Positions 20,055 through 30,838 are shown, counted from the stretch's first letter. The stretch is DNA of 64,000 nucleotides from Oleiphilaceae bacterium (GCA_022447365.1 JAKVBL010000005.1:124001-188000), one strand, 5' to 3'. The notes: generated by a model not told the origin, from the sequence alone. Made by a program: numbers and translations.

Positions 20055-20384
20055 ATGCCGGTCTATGTTCTCAACCTTTTCAATATTAAAGATGCCTCTG
20101 AATATAAAGCCTACGCGCGACGAGCAGCGAAAGAGGTTCAGTCGCATGGTGGGCGTGTTGTCTCGCTCGGAAAATTTCGTGAATCTATACAGGGCGATAT
20201 CTCTCCGCGCACGGCGATGATATTGGTGGAATGGGAAACTAAAGAAGCCTTTGATCATTATCGGAATGATCCCGCGCTGGCAGATTTACATCCACACAGA
20301 GTGAATGGCACCGATCAATATATCTGGCATTTGTTTGAGAAGCTGGACGATTTAAGGCCGTTGCTAAGTCATGATCAGACTTAA
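20055..20384 (+). CDS. DUF1330 domain protein
   Basis: About 109 residues with a ferredoxin-like dimeric alpha-beta barrel pattern. 'YVLNLFNIKDASEYKAYAR', 'GGRVVSLGKF' and 'MILVEWETKEAFDHYRND' fit DUF1330. Related small barrels are monooxygenase-like, but no function is established. The ATG is preferred to a GTG three codons upstream because 'AGGA' is 10 bases before it. Its last four bases overlap the end of the convergent hydrolase gene. Confidence 0.8.
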   Translation: MPVYVLNLFNIKDASEYKAYARRAAKEVQSHGGRVVSLGKFRESIQGDISPRTAMILVEWETKEAFDHYRNDPALADLHPHRVNGTDQYIWHLFEKLDDLRPLLSHDQT

Positions 20385-21256
20385 TGACTGCCAAGCAATT
20401 CTTTAATTCGTCGCGCCAGCCACTCAGGTTGTTCCATTGGGAAAAAGTGGCTCCACTCTGCCAGTTGTTCGTCCGTAGCATTAGGAAGTAACTCAACAAG
20501 ATCATCTCGTGTTGGGGAGAACTCAAAGCTTAGTGGATGGTCATCCTTGCGTTTAGCACGAGCGCGAATAATCTGCGTCGGAGTGTTGATGTCTCTGAGC
20601 TTATCTAAAAGTAGATCAGACCCTAAATTGCGATATACACAAGCTTCTAGGGATGGTGTGCAGGCGAGACTGTATCCGCTATCTTTTGCTGCTGGCTTCA
20701 AGGCTTGATTGCAATAATCGATGAGTACTTGTTGATCCCAGCTGATAAAAGGCGCTTTCCCTGAAAATACCTCGTTCAGCTCTTCTGACGATTCCCATTC
20801 ATTGCGGCGTCTTGCAACGGGATGGTCTGTCATTGACTGTAGAAATTGCAATGCATTTTCACGCAGTACTACAGGGTCTAATAGCAGCAGTTGATCAAAG
20901 GCTGCAGGGCGGTCATGTGCGATAGAGAGCATTAACTGGCCGCCCATCGAATGGCCTACACCGAGTGCGTTTTTAATCCCCAATGTGTCGATAATCTCTG
21001 CTAGCCAATGCGCAGTTCTATCCCATTGAAACTCATCATTTGGATGCTCGCTTTGGCCATGTCCGGGAGTATCAAAAAGGTAAACTGGGTTTTCGAGGTG
21101 TTTTACCACCTCATACCAAACCGCTTTGTTAAAGCCCGTGGCATGCAGAAACACGATGGGTTTGCCTGTTCCCTCACGATAGTCGTAGCGAATTTTTAAG
21201 CCATCAATGACAGTGGTTCTGGTTGTTGGGGGTGCTAGCTCGATGATGCTCGACAT
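20381..21256 (-). CDS. alpha/beta hydrolase
   Basis: 291-residue cytoplasmic hydrolase without signal peptide. Oxyanion-hole 'VFLHATGFNKAVWYEV' (about 35), nucleophile elbow 'GVGHSMGGQ' with catalytic Ser, then a helical cap region. The C-terminal His lies in 'LAEWSHFFPMEQPEW'. Fold and length fit general esterases/acyl hydrolases; the substrate cannot be assigned. It is convergent with the DUF1330 gene and divergent from the DUF1295 gene. Confidence 0.85.
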   Translation of the reverse strand: MSSIIELAPPTTRTTVIDGLKIRYDYREGTGKPIVFLHATGFNKAVWYEVVKHLENPVYLFDTPGHGQSEHPNDEFQWDRTAHWLAEIIDTLGIKNALGVGHSMGGQLMLSIAHDRPAAFDQLLLLDPVVLRENALQFLQSMTDHPVARRRNEWESSEELNEVFSGKAPFISWDQQVLIDYCNQALKPAAKDSGYSLACTPSLEACVYRNLGSDLLLDKLRDINTPTQIIRARAKRKDDHPLSFEFSPTRDDLVELLPNATDEQLAEWSHFFPMEQPEWLARRIKELLGSH

Positions 21257-21443
21257 AATGTTGTAGTTTTTGATTACATGTTATTCCAAACCGAACATTA
21301 TCCTTATCACTTTGCTCGAAGAGCAAGTGATATCCCCATCTGGAATGGTCATTTTCATTGTTTAGGTCGCATTAGAAGCAGCTAAGGTTTAGTCTTAGTG
21401 CGCTTACGAAGCCTTCTAATAATTATAAAATTTGGAGTAGACA

Positions 21444-22355
21444 ATGGCTGTTGGTCTGAATCTTCTTTTCTTTGCCTTCTTGGCGGTGATTCTCGGGACA
21501 TCTCAAAGTAATCTATATGACATGCTGGTATCGAATGCGATTGCCCAGGGCGTGTTGTTTTTCTGCGTGGTCGTAATTCCATTTTTGATCACCAAGCGAA
21601 TGTCTTTCGTTGATATTGCATGGCCTTTTGGGGTCGCTTTAATTGGCGCGCATATCTTGATGATGGGCGATGCAGACCCTGTGCGAAAAACTGTGGTCGG
21701 TGCGGTGTATTTGTTTATCGGATTGCGTATGGGCTTAGGTGCTCTAACCATGGCTAAAACCACGGGTGTGATCTTCAAATATGAATTCCCGCGTTACGAT
21801 TATCGCCGCACTATGCTTGATCAGAGCGGTTCCAAATTCACGAATGCACACATGCTGGGTGAGGCCGTCGCACAAGGCTTTGCCAATATGACTGTGTTGG
21901 CGGTTCCCGGTTTCTTAATTGCGACAAGCACAATTGAAGGAATTAGTATGTGGGAATATGTTGGGCTCGGTCTTTGGGGCTTGGCTTATCTTTGCGAATC
22001 TGTCGCTGATGGGCAGAAGATGTATTTTATCTCAAAGAATCCAAAAGGCGTTTGCAATATAGGTTTGTGGAAGTATAGCCGTCATCCTAACTACTTTTCT
22101 GAGTGGTTAGTTTGGACGGGGATTATCGTTGCGACTGTGCCATCTTGGTTGGCGATTCAAAGTGTAGAGATGCCGTTAGTTTGGATTAGCTTAGGTATCT
22201 GCGCATTGTTTGCATCGGTAATGTTGTACATCACTTTGGTATACCTGACTGGCGCAAAGCCCGCGGAGTATTATTCGGTACAACGCCGAGCTGGGTACAA
22301 GGAATACCAAGAAACAACCAACATGTTCTTCCCGTGGTTTCCTAAAAATAGATAG
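21444..22355 (+). CDS. DUF1295 membrane protein, steroid 5-alpha-reductase-like
   Basis: 303 residues with about seven transmembrane helices. The C-terminal 'GLWKYSRHPNYFSEWLVWTG' is the NADPH/substrate-binding signature shared by DUF1295, steroid 5-alpha-reductases and isoprenylcysteine methyltransferases. 'VDIAWPFGVALIG' near residue 55 is typical of DUF1295. The substrate is unknown and may be a lipid. Ribosome binding site 'GGAG' is about 8 bases before the ATG. Confidence 0.85.
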   Translation: MAVGLNLLFFAFLAVILGTSQSNLYDMLVSNAIAQGVLFFCVVVIPFLITKRMSFVDIAWPFGVALIGAHILMMGDADPVRKTVVGAVYLFIGLRMGLGALTMAKTTGVIFKYEFPRYDYRRTMLDQSGSKFTNAHMLGEAVAQGFANMTVLAVPGFLIATSTIEGISMWEYVGLGLWGLAYLCESVADGQKMYFISKNPKGVCNIGLWKYSRHPNYFSEWLVWTGIIVATVPSWLAIQSVEMPLVWISLGICALFASVMLYITLVYLTGAKPAEYYSVQRRAGYKEYQETTNMFFPWFPKNR

Positions 22356-22366
22356 TCTTTAAAAAG

Positions 22367-22408
22367 TTGGGGTCAAAAAAATTAGGGTCAGAAAAGTAGT
22401 CTGACCCC
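22367..22408. repeat. GGGGTCA-type palindromic repeat, probable terminator
   Basis: Immediately after the DUF1295 stop is 'TTGGGGTCA', then an inverted pair GGGTCAGA / TCTGACCC (22385-22392 and 22400-22407) with a 7-base loop. It lies between convergent genes and can fold on either strand. Short palindromes built on this 'GGGGTCAGA' word are, from general knowledge, REP-like elements linked to REP-associated tyrosine transposases; no such transposase is in the window. Confidence 0.55.
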
Positions 22409-22421
22409 AGTTTGATGCAGC

Positions 22422-23531
22422 TTATTTTGCGGCTTTAAATGCTGACCACATGCGTGAACCTGCGCGGTCATAACGCGGGCTATTAATCGGTGCAGGGAAG
22501 AGCTTGTCGAGCACCGTTTTTGGTGGGTAGATTGATGCATCCTCTACGATTTCAGGATCGATAAATTCTTTTGATGCCGGTATCGCATTCGGGTACCACA
22601 CATAATTAGTGATATCCGCCATAACCTTTGGATCGATCAAGTAGTTAATCAGTGCATGAGCGTTATCTACGTTGGGTGCATCTTTAGGAATCAGCATTAA
22701 ATCAAACCAAATTGGAGCACCTTCTTTAGGAATGATATAAGCGATTTCAACACCATTTTCTGCTTCTGAAGCGCGATCCATGGCTTGCAGAATATCGCCT
22801 GACCAACCAACAGAAACACAGACATCACCATTTGCTAGGTCATTAATATAAAGAGAGGAATGAAAGTAGCGAATATTTGGGCGAATCTTTTTCAAAGCAG
22901 GCTCTGCCACAGACTTCAAAAGTTTAGCGTTTTGGTTCTGAGAGTCTTCACCAAGGTAATTCAAGACGGAAGGAACAAACTCATCCCATGCATCTAAAAT
23001 GGTGATGCCGCAGTCGGCCAACTTGCTCGATACTTCGGGATCGAGAATCAAATTCCAGCTATCTAAAGGGAAGTCTTCGCCTAGGCGTTCTTTGACCATA
23101 TTTACATTAATGCCGATCCCTGTGGTGCCCCACATATAGGGAATCGCGTGTTCGTTGTTTGGGTCTAGGCTTGAGATGATTTTCATGGCTTGAGGGTCGA
23201 GGCCTTTTGCATTTGGGATCTTCGAAAGATCTAGCTTTTGATAGATGCCTGCTTGGATTTGACGCGCCATAAAATCGCCAGATGGTACAACAATATCATA
23301 CCCAGTTCGTCCCGCGAGTAGCTTTGCTTCGAGCACATCGTTGCTATCAAACACGTCATATACAACTTTAATACCACTTTCTTTCTGAAAATTTTCTATC
23401 GTATTTTCGGCGATGTAATCCGACCAGTTATAGAAAAATACGTCTTTTTTCTCGGCTACAGCCGACGATGCGAAAATGCCTAGAACGCTAGCGGCAGTCA
23501 GTGTTTTTAGTACGTGTAACTTTGCGATCAT
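22422..23531 (-). CDS. polyamine-type ABC transporter substrate-binding protein (PotF/SpuD-like)
   Basis: 369 residues with a cleavable signal peptide ending in 'SSAVAEKK'. The mature start 'VFFYNWSDYIAENTIENF' and 'YDVFDSNDVLEAKLLAG' are hallmark PotF/PotD-family sequences; 'VPSGDFMARQIQAGIYQKLD' and 'MWGTTGIGINV' follow. The family binds putrescine or spermidine in the periplasm. No permease or ATPase gene is adjacent, so it works with components encoded elsewhere or acts as a receptor. Residues deciding the ligand were not resolved here. Confidence 0.88.
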   Translation of the reverse strand: MIAKLHVLKTLTAASVLGIFASSAVAEKKDVFFYNWSDYIAENTIENFQKESGIKVVYDVFDSNDVLEAKLLAGRTGYDIVVPSGDFMARQIQAGIYQKLDLSKIPNAKGLDPQAMKIISSLDPNNEHAIPYMWGTTGIGINVNMVKERLGEDFPLDSWNLILDPEVSSKLADCGITILDAWDEFVPSVLNYLGEDSQNQNAKLLKSVAEPALKKIRPNIRYFHSSLYINDLANGDVCVSVGWSGDILQAMDRASEAENGVEIAYIIPKEGAPIWFDLMLIPKDAPNVDNAHALINYLIDPKVMADITNYVWYPNAIPASKEFIDPEIVEDASIYPPKTVLDKLFPAPINSPRYDRAGSRMWSAFKAAK

Positions 23532-26062
<2,531 letters not shown>

Positions 26063-26093
26063 GTCAGCTTGATAAAAAACTAGCGTAAGAACT

Positions 26094-26123
26094 AAAAGCC
26101 TCAGTTCACTGAGGCTTTTTTTA
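26094..26123. terminator. bidirectional intrinsic terminator after katG
   Basis: AAAGCCTCAG / CTGAGGCTTT stem with a short TTCA loop, followed by seven T on the + strand and preceded by A's that serve as T's on the other strand. It lies between convergent katG and the flavin-reductase gene. Confidence 0.9.
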
Positions 26124-26136
26124 TCTTTTTTATAGT

Positions 26137-26757
26137 TTACTTTGGTCTAGCTAAGCTCAATACATCTCCAAGCGACGCGTATTCATTCGCACCTAATCTC
26201 GCTAATGAGTTTAGATTTTTCGCATCAATTTTTAGTCGGCCTTTGTCATCCTTGCCCACGTAATCGTCATCAACAAAGGCTTGTTCTATCTCTAAGAGAA
26301 TCAGCGCTTGTGGTGTTTCTCCCCATTCAATGACTTTCGCGACCTTGCAACCAAAGGCAATAGGGTTTTCTTTGATGCGGGGGAGAGGAAAGCCCTCAAA
26401 TGATTCTATAGATAGATTCAAACGCTCTAGTTCGGAATCGCCATAATCGAGTGTTGCGGCTGAATCAGAGACCTCTTGCATCTGCGTGACCTGTGGAATA
26501 TGCACCACACAGTATTCTCCTTCACCAAGATTGGCACGCGTATCTTTACTCTCGCCACTTGGCTTCTTGCCGATTGAAACAACTAAGGTAGGCGGCGCAC
26601 TGGTTAATGCGTTGAAGAAAGAGAAAGGGGCGAGGTTATAGGTTTCGTCGCTATTTGAATTCTTGGTCAGCACCCACGCAATAGGGCGCGGCACGATCGT
26701 TTGGGTGAGAAGGTGGTATATCTCGCCAGAGCTGTGTTCTGAAAGCTTGAGTTGCAT
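26137..26757 (-). CDS. flavin reductase-like FMN-binding protein (DIM6/NTAB family)
   Basis: 206 residues with the split-barrel flavin-binding fold. 'LLTQTIVPRPIAWVLTKN' and 'YNLAPFSFFNALTSAPPTLV' are the two core motifs of the flavin reductase domain; 'NPIAFGCKV' follows. Such proteins reduce FMN with NAD(P)H for a partner oxygenase or act as stand-alone oxidoreductases. No oxygenase is adjacent. It shares a bidirectional terminator with katG. Confidence 0.85.
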   Translation of the reverse strand: MQLKLSEHSSGEIYHLLTQTIVPRPIAWVLTKNSNSDETYNLAPFSFFNALTSAPPTLVVSIGKKPSGESKDTRANLGEGEYCVVHIPQVTQMQEVSDSAATLDYGDSELERLNLSIESFEGFPLPRIKENPIAFGCKVAKVIEWGETPQALILLEIEQAFVDDDYVGKDDKGRLKIDAKNLNSLARLGANEYASLGDVLSLARPK

Positions 26758-26952
26758 GCTGTTCCTTATTAAATGGTAGTCCCGTTAAAGTGACTCGGCT
26801 ACTCGGGCAGCCGAGGAATTAGGGATCGGGTGGGAAATTTAGAGTGCTCAGGTGAACTTTTACAAAATAGCGGACATTTCACGACACAAAAATTCATCAA
26901 CTTGTAGACAATTGCAGACATGGTTAAGCTCCCTTGCCTTTGCCCGCTTCTA
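26758..26952. other. intergenic stretch before the dispersed repeat
   Basis: About 195 bases with no gene. It holds a word 'TAGCGGACATTTC' near 26871 related to the GTCCGCTTTTCATTC repeats found further on, marking the left edge of the accessory region. Confidence 0.4.
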
Positions 26953-27205
26953 AGAGAAAAGCCGAAGAAGTTATTGAATCACCATATAACGGAGATTTTG
27001 TGACAGTTTTATGAACGGGTCCGCTTTTTCTTACTCATTCTAGTCTTCTTTGCATCCTTAAAGCATTGATTTACGAGAAAAGCTCTGGTGTACGCGTAAG
27101 CCAAAAATTCAAAGACGAAAAAACTGTCCGCATTTTCCAATGACAGGCTTCTCATCAAGGCTCGTAAATAACTGATATGATTGCAGAAATTCAAATAAAC
27201 AAAAA
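26953..27205 (+). repeat. ~250-bp dispersed repeat, copy 1
   Basis: This stretch matches 41657-41910 in direct orientation over almost its whole length, by eye at roughly four bases in five with small indels. Shared anchors include AGAGAAAAGCCGA, ATAACGGAGATTTTGTGACA, GGGTCCGCTTTTTC, TTGCATCCTTAAA, CGTAAGCCAAAAA and GTAAATAACTGATAT. The small minus-strand open frame here (61 codons) is not kept open in the other copy, so it is probably non-coding. It borders the first cassette region, as copy 2 borders the second. Confidence 0.85.
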
Positions 27206-27481
27206 CATAAAAACGTGTTTTAGTTCATTTCGATATCCGCACCCATACTTTAGTGAAGAAAGCTTGGTAAACAATATAGACACTAACGAAGCTTGGACAG
27301 CCATCGTCTCAACCAAAACATAATGGATCGTTTAAGACTAACGATTTAAAACCGGGGATAACCTTTGCTCTTGCAAAGTCAGCCATCCCAAGTCGGTCTA
27401 GTTTTCCAACTTGGGGAGAGGCCGTTAAAGTAGCTTCGTAATAATACCGTCGATTTCTCTTGGTAATCACGATCACTTAAA
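27206..27481. other. intergenic stretch with stem-loops
   Basis: No gene. A clear stem CCCAAGT / ACTTGGG lies at about 27391-27418, preceded by a small TTTGC / GCAAAG hairpin and flanked by GATAACC and CCGTTAAAG. The whole (about 27357-27432) could be a degenerate attC site or a terminator for the following minus-strand gene; the core bases do not fit the GTTRRRY consensus well. Confidence 0.35.
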
Positions 27482-28282
27482 TTAACACTTTAGTTGATCT
27501 ATTTCATTTTGCTTATTTTCGATTTCTTTCTTAACTTGATTTACCTTGACCTTCAGGCGTTGATTTGCTTCTTGTTCACATTGGTTATATTCGCGCTTTA
27601 CTCTCTTGAGTGACTTCCAATTAATTGAATTTCCGCTGTAGTCACAATCTGAGGTTCCATCACTATATCGGTCATGGCACACGTCATACGATTTATAATA
27701 CCAATTTTTTGTCCTCTCACACTCAGATCCCAAAATTGGCCCCCGCGCGTTCAAAGATTTCAGCTTTTTTTCTAGCAAAGTTAAGTTTTCTGAAAACTGC
27801 TCACATGTTTTCTCTTTAATGATCTCAGTTTCCGGCTTGACCCCCGAACCATGAGTTCCTGAGGTGATTGTCCCTGAACTTATTCTTGCGTAACCCTTAA
27901 TAACTGTGGGCTTATTAGATTTACCCGTTATCGACGCGTCACCACTTATAATTGCGTTACCTAAGACTCTAACATGAGAACCAATATAAGCTTCATCTTT
28001 AATGATAGATTTTCCCATTATGCGTGTATTTGATTCAACGGTCGCAGAATCACATACCTGGGCTGTCGGAGCAACAAATGCATCTTCTGACACATAAGCA
28101 CCATCTGCAACAAAACCACCTTTTCGTGGATTTGTCTCTCGATCATTTGTAAATTTATATCCTGATTCACCATCACAAGGGGGGCGCTCAGCCCAAGATA
28201 GTGCGCTAAAGTTAGCTAAAATAACCAATAATATTGGTTTTAAAAAACTCTTTGAGATTTTTCTGGAATGTGGTGATGACAT
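27482..28282 (-). CDS. exported hexapeptide-repeat (left-handed beta-helix) protein with coiled-coil tail
   Basis: 266 residues. A signal peptide (residues 1-31, ending 'SALSWA') is followed by about 90 residues of imperfect hexapeptide repeats, for example 'GAYVSEDAFVAPTAQVCDSATV', 'AYIGSHVRVLGNAIISGDASI', predicting a left-handed beta-helix. The C-terminal 100 residues are charged and Cys-containing ('CEQFSENLTLLEKKLKSL', 'KVNQVKKEIENKQNEIDQL') and look coiled-coil. Six or more Cys suggest disulfides in the periplasm. No catalytic His is evident, so an acyltransferase role is doubtful. Function unknown. AT-richer than its neighbours, in line with a transferred gene. Confidence 0.7.
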   Translation of the reverse strand: MSSPHSRKISKSFLKPILLVILANFSALSWAERPPCDGESGYKFTNDRETNPRKGGFVADGAYVSEDAFVAPTAQVCDSATVESNTRIMGKSIIKDEAYIGSHVRVLGNAIISGDASITGKSNKPTVIKGYARISSGTITSGTHGSGVKPETEIIKEKTCEQFSENLTLLEKKLKSLNARGPILGSECERTKNWYYKSYDVCHDRYSDGTSDCDYSGNSINWKSLKRVKREYNQCEQEANQRLKVKVNQVKKEIENKQNEIDQLKC

Positions 28283-28485
28283 TTCGATACCTATTTAATA
28301 AGTTCTTCAAAATTTTTATATATACTATGCATATATGTATCTATAACTATAATTAAATGTCATTAAGAAGGCGCAAAAACTAATACAATTAGAAATGCTT
28401 TATTAATAATAAGGTTACCTCGGAACTAAAACTTCCCCTGATTAAAGATGTGGTATGCTTGTACTTGTCTTTGCTCCCACTTGTT
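28283..28485. other. AT-rich intergenic stretch
   Basis: About 200 very AT-rich bases upstream of the hexapeptide gene, which must hold its promoter (a TATA-rich stretch near 28318-28350). No gene or repeat is seen. Confidence 0.4.
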
Positions 28486-28654
28486 GTTTGAAATAATCAG
28501 TTGGCCAACCCAGAGGTTTTTTATCACATGTCGAAGTATCTGGTCATGATTATCTCTTACTCAAACAGACGCAGATTTTGAAAACATAATCGACAGTTTG
28601 ACTCTGCCATCTGAACTGACTTTTCCCAAAGTAGCTCAAATGGCAAAAAGTTGA
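28486..28654 (+). pseudogene. small coding-like remnant, unrecognised
   Basis: Two short plus-strand frames read as protein: 'GHDYLLLKQT' preceded by 'HVEVS', then after a one-base frame change 'DADFENIIDSLTLPSELTF' and 'PKVAQMAKS' to a TGA. The amino-acid flow suggests the end of a real gene with a frameshift and no usable start. I do not recognise the family. The coding claim rests only on composition. Confidence 0.3.
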
Positions 28655-28723
28655 GAAATAAATTGCTTAGTAAACATCTTTATTTTTTACCAACACGTTT
28701 CGAATGAGATCGATATAGTATTA

Positions 28724-29238
28724 CTATACTGCTTCAGACTTCGCCAAGTTTCTAGGCTGATCTACATCCATCCCTTTAGTAACCGCGACATGATAACTTG
28801 GCAGTTGCAAAGGCACACTGTAGAGAATCGGGCCGATTGCCTCATCACATTGTGGTACATCAAATATTTTCATTGTTGCATCACTTTCAAATTTAGATAC
28901 CTTGCCGGTGATAACATACATGAAGCCACCGAGAGTACGCAGGAATTCGACGTTTGAATGGAACTTTTCTATTAGCTATTATTAGGAGCGACCACAATCA
29001 CCGGCATATCTTCATCAATAGGAGCTAATGGCCCATATTCTAACTATCCTGCAGCATAACTCTCTGCATGAATATACGAGATCACTTTAAGCTTTGACGC
29101 TTCTTGCATTGCTGTTGGATACTAGTCACGACGATCCAAGAACAAACTATGGTGTTTATCTGCGAGATCTTCAGCAAGCAGTTTAATCTGCGCATCCATG
29201 TCTGAAGCTTGGTTGATTTTACTCGGCAAGGACTTTAG
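28724..29238 (-). pseudogene. glmS: glmS C-terminal fragment (glucosamine-6-phosphate synthase), decayed
   Basis: The last third of GlmS is recognisable in pieces on the minus strand: 'SLPSKINQASDMDAQIKLL', 'AEDLADKHHSLFLDR', 'YPTAMQEASKLKVISYIHAE' and 'SYAAG', 'EDMPVIVVAPNN', then 'FHSNVEFLRTLGGFMYV' and the C-terminal 'SYHVAVTKGMDVDQPRNLA'. In-frame stops occur after 'FLDRRD' and 'SYAAG', and a frameshift lies after 'APNN'. The glutaminase domain and first half of the isomerase domain are absent. The true glmS must lie elsewhere. The 3' end of glmS is the classical Tn7-family target, so a stray copy of exactly this end next to accessory genes is suggestive. Confidence 0.88.
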
Positions 29239-29298
29239 TGTCGATGAAGCGGACATCGGGAACGAATCAAGTGCCAAGGCCGACTAATGTCTAGTTGC

Positions 29299-29328
29299 GA
29301 ATGGAAAACCAATGTCTGCTGTTCATTC
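29299..29328. repeat. 30-nt imperfect palindrome, copy 1
   Basis: Inverted repeat with arms GAATGGAAAA / TTTTCATTC-like (here TGTTCATTC) around CCAATGTC. The same 30-mer recurs, three bases different, at 31210-31239, and its right half (GTCCGCTTTTCATTC) recurs in the gaps between the neighbouring minus-strand genes. It lies just outside the last attC-like site. Confidence 0.7.
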
Positions 29329-29337
29329 TTAGTACGT

Positions 29338-29416
29338 ATTAACGCCAGGCGCAACGGCGAAGCACGCAGTGCTGAGTCCGGCAGCCGAAGGCTGCGAATT
29401 GCCGCCACTTGTTAGC
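29338..29416 (-). repeat. attC-like recombination site 1
   Basis: On the minus strand the site runs from GCTAACAAGTGGCGG to CCTGGCGTTAA, that is, a TAACAA... start and ...GCGTTA end with matching inner arms and an internal hairpin (CAGCCTTCGGCTG). This is the layout of integron attC (59-base-element) sites in the forward orientation for minus-strand cassettes. It begins two bases after the grpB stop codon, as expected for a cassette. Confidence 0.8.
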
Positions 29417-29417
29417 A

Positions 29418-29921
29418 TTACGCATGCTGCAATGCCTGCTGAATAAATGGCCACTTTTTATCTGTGTATGCTTCACGGTCTTCTTTGTGAGTGGCAGCCA
29501 GCTCTCGTTTTAAATTCGCATACTGGGCTGCCACGCCCTCATTTGAACGCAGCAATTCCCGAAACCTAATGCGTTCTTGCCATAGTGGACTTTCAAAGGG
29601 TATTAAATGAAGATGATGCGTTCGGAAGGCATCAGATGGTTTACAAAACCAATGCATTACCTCGGTTTTGTAAGGCCAGTATTCGTAGCCGTTGTTCACG
29701 AGTGCCTCGATTGCCGGCTTAGACTCTTCAAGTGATTTCACACCAAACATCACATCAATCACTGGTTTGGCAACCATACCTGGGACTGCAGTGCTACCTA
29801 CGTGCTCAATACTGCCGTAATGCCATTCACCAGCTATAGCCATTAAGTATTGTTTTTCTGCTTCAAATTTTGAGACCCAAGAAGGATCGTATTCTTCGAG
29901 AATTACCGACGCTCGGCTCAT
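29418..29921 (-). CDS. GrpB family (UPF0157) nucleotidyltransferase-fold protein, cassette gene
   Basis: 167 residues. 'EHVGSTAVPGMVAKPVIDV' is the diagnostic GrpB/UPF0157 motif, related to the nucleotidyltransferase GS-x-D fold, and 'FRTHHLHLIPFESPLWQERI' is the second conserved block. The family's reaction is not established; members are frequent cargo of integron cassettes. The gene is bracketed by attC-like sites 20 bases upstream and 2 bases downstream, with no room for its own terminator, so it is a typical gene cassette. Confidence 0.9.
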   Translation of the reverse strand: MSRASVILEEYDPSWVSKFEAEKQYLMAIAGEWHYGSIEHVGSTAVPGMVAKPVIDVMFGVKSLEESKPAIEALVNNGYEYWPYKTEVMHWFCKPSDAFRTHHLHLIPFESPLWQERIRFRELLRSNEGVAAQYANLKRELAATHKEDREAYTDKKWPFIQQALQHA

Positions 29922-29942
29922 GCTCTGAATTTCCTTAGTGAT

Positions 29943-30016
29943 GCTAACGCCTCAAGAACCGGCGCAGCTTTGCTGCGTCCGGCGCCGAAGGCGCCTAGTT
30001 GATTGACTTGTTATGG
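29943..30016 (-). repeat. attC-like recombination site 2
   Basis: Minus-strand sequence from CCATAACAAGTCAATCAAC to TTGAGGCGTTAGC, with nested hairpins GGCGCCTTCGGCGCC and CGCAGCAAAGCTGCG. Start and end cores (TAACAA, GCGTTA) fit attC. The stop codon of the upstream cassette gene (in its corrected frame) is formed by the TAA of this site. Confidence 0.82.
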
Positions 30017-30330
30017 TGCATAGCCCAATGGCACCGAGAAAAACAACGCCAAGAAGCCAACGGTATAGATAGCAAAGAATACCAGCATTGATTTACTCAA
30101 GGTGCCAAACCAGAGTCATCCAAATTTCGCCATTCTCGCTTAAAGAGAAACTTCATGAACGTAATATAGCTAGATAAAGAATTGTTCATGATAAGGCTAG
30201 GCTTGCCCATAGATTCGTATTTATCAGGATGCCTAGTCTCTAATATTTGGAATAGTCGATAGCAGAGAAAGAACCATACAAATACCGAACAAAACAAAGT
30301 CCCAAAAATAATTGGAAATACTTCCTTCAC
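30011..30330 (-). pseudogene. UspB-like small membrane protein cassette gene with a frameshift
   Basis: The first 77 codons give an N-terminal hydrophobic helix then 'RHPDKYESMGKPSLIMNNS' and 'FLFKREWRNLDD'. This frame then stops, but a one-base shift continues into 'GTLSKSMLVFFAIYTVGFLA' with a second transmembrane helix, ending at a TAA inside the attC-like site, exactly where cassette genes of this type usually end. I infer a single frameshift near 30100-30115. The intact protein would have two membrane helices around a cytoplasmic 'HPD-Y-x-GxP' loop, as in a widespread but uncharacterised cassette family. The shorter product might still be made. Confidence 0.65.
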
Positions 30331-30345
30331 TTCATACTCCTTGCA

Positions 30346-30423
30346 CCATAACGCCGCCAGCAGCGGCCGAGTGAAACGAGGTCCAGCGACCGTAGGGAGC
30401 GATGCTGGCTGGCCTTGTTATGT
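30346..30423 (-). repeat. attC-like recombination site 3
   Basis: Minus-strand sequence from CATAACAAGGCCAGCCAGC to GCTGGCGGCGTTATGG. Long inverted arms (GGCCAGC / GCTGGCGG), and cores TAACAA and GCGTTATG fit attC. It is nearly identical to the plus-strand site at 42928-43006, differing mainly in the central loop. Confidence 0.85.
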
Positions 30424-30426
30424 TTA

Positions 30427-30822
30427 TTATTCGTATTTTGCCATTTCATTTAAAAGCTCTTCTTTTAAATCTTGTGGCTCTATACACCAAAAAGTCCATT
30501 CACTGTTTGGGAATACCGCGACCTTTACATTGTCTTGCTCGAAGAGGGGAAGCCAATGATTTAGTAATTCATCGAGGCTTAACTCAACAGCTTGATGCCC
30601 AGGGAAATTTTCATCTGTGACTTTTTGAGCGTACTCAGGGTTTGGCCATAGAGGAAAATACTCAAAGTCTTCTGGAGCTACGGGAACAAGCCAACCTTCA
30701 TCATTTTTAACGCCCCACAATTGTTGCCAATCAGCGACTTTGCTAATGAAATGATCAAAGCGCTTCGAGCTATCCAATGCTAAAACAGCCTCATACTGTT
30801 TTTCATTCATCCTGTATGGCAT
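30427..30822 (-). CDS. DUF2750 domain protein, cassette gene
   Basis: 131 residues, soluble. 'AVLALDSSKRFDHFISKVAD', 'LWGVKNDEGWLVP' and 'FPLWPNPEYAQK' match DUF2750, a family of unknown function. 'GGAGAG' four bases before the first ATG supports the chosen start. It lies between two attC-like sites, 4 bases from the downstream one, and so is a gene cassette. Confidence 0.85.
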   Translation of the reverse strand: MPYRMNEKQYEAVLALDSSKRFDHFISKVADWQQLWGVKNDEGWLVPVAPEDFEYFPLWPNPEYAQKVTDENFPGHQAVELSLDELLNHWLPLFEQDNVKVAVFPNSEWTFWCIEPQDLKEELLNEMAKYE

Positions 30823-30838
30823 TGACTCTCCTTGGAAA

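Noticed and set aside
27009..27194. 61-codon minus-strand open frame in the first dispersed repeat
   Set aside because: The frame is not maintained in the second copy of the repeat, and there is no ribosome binding site.
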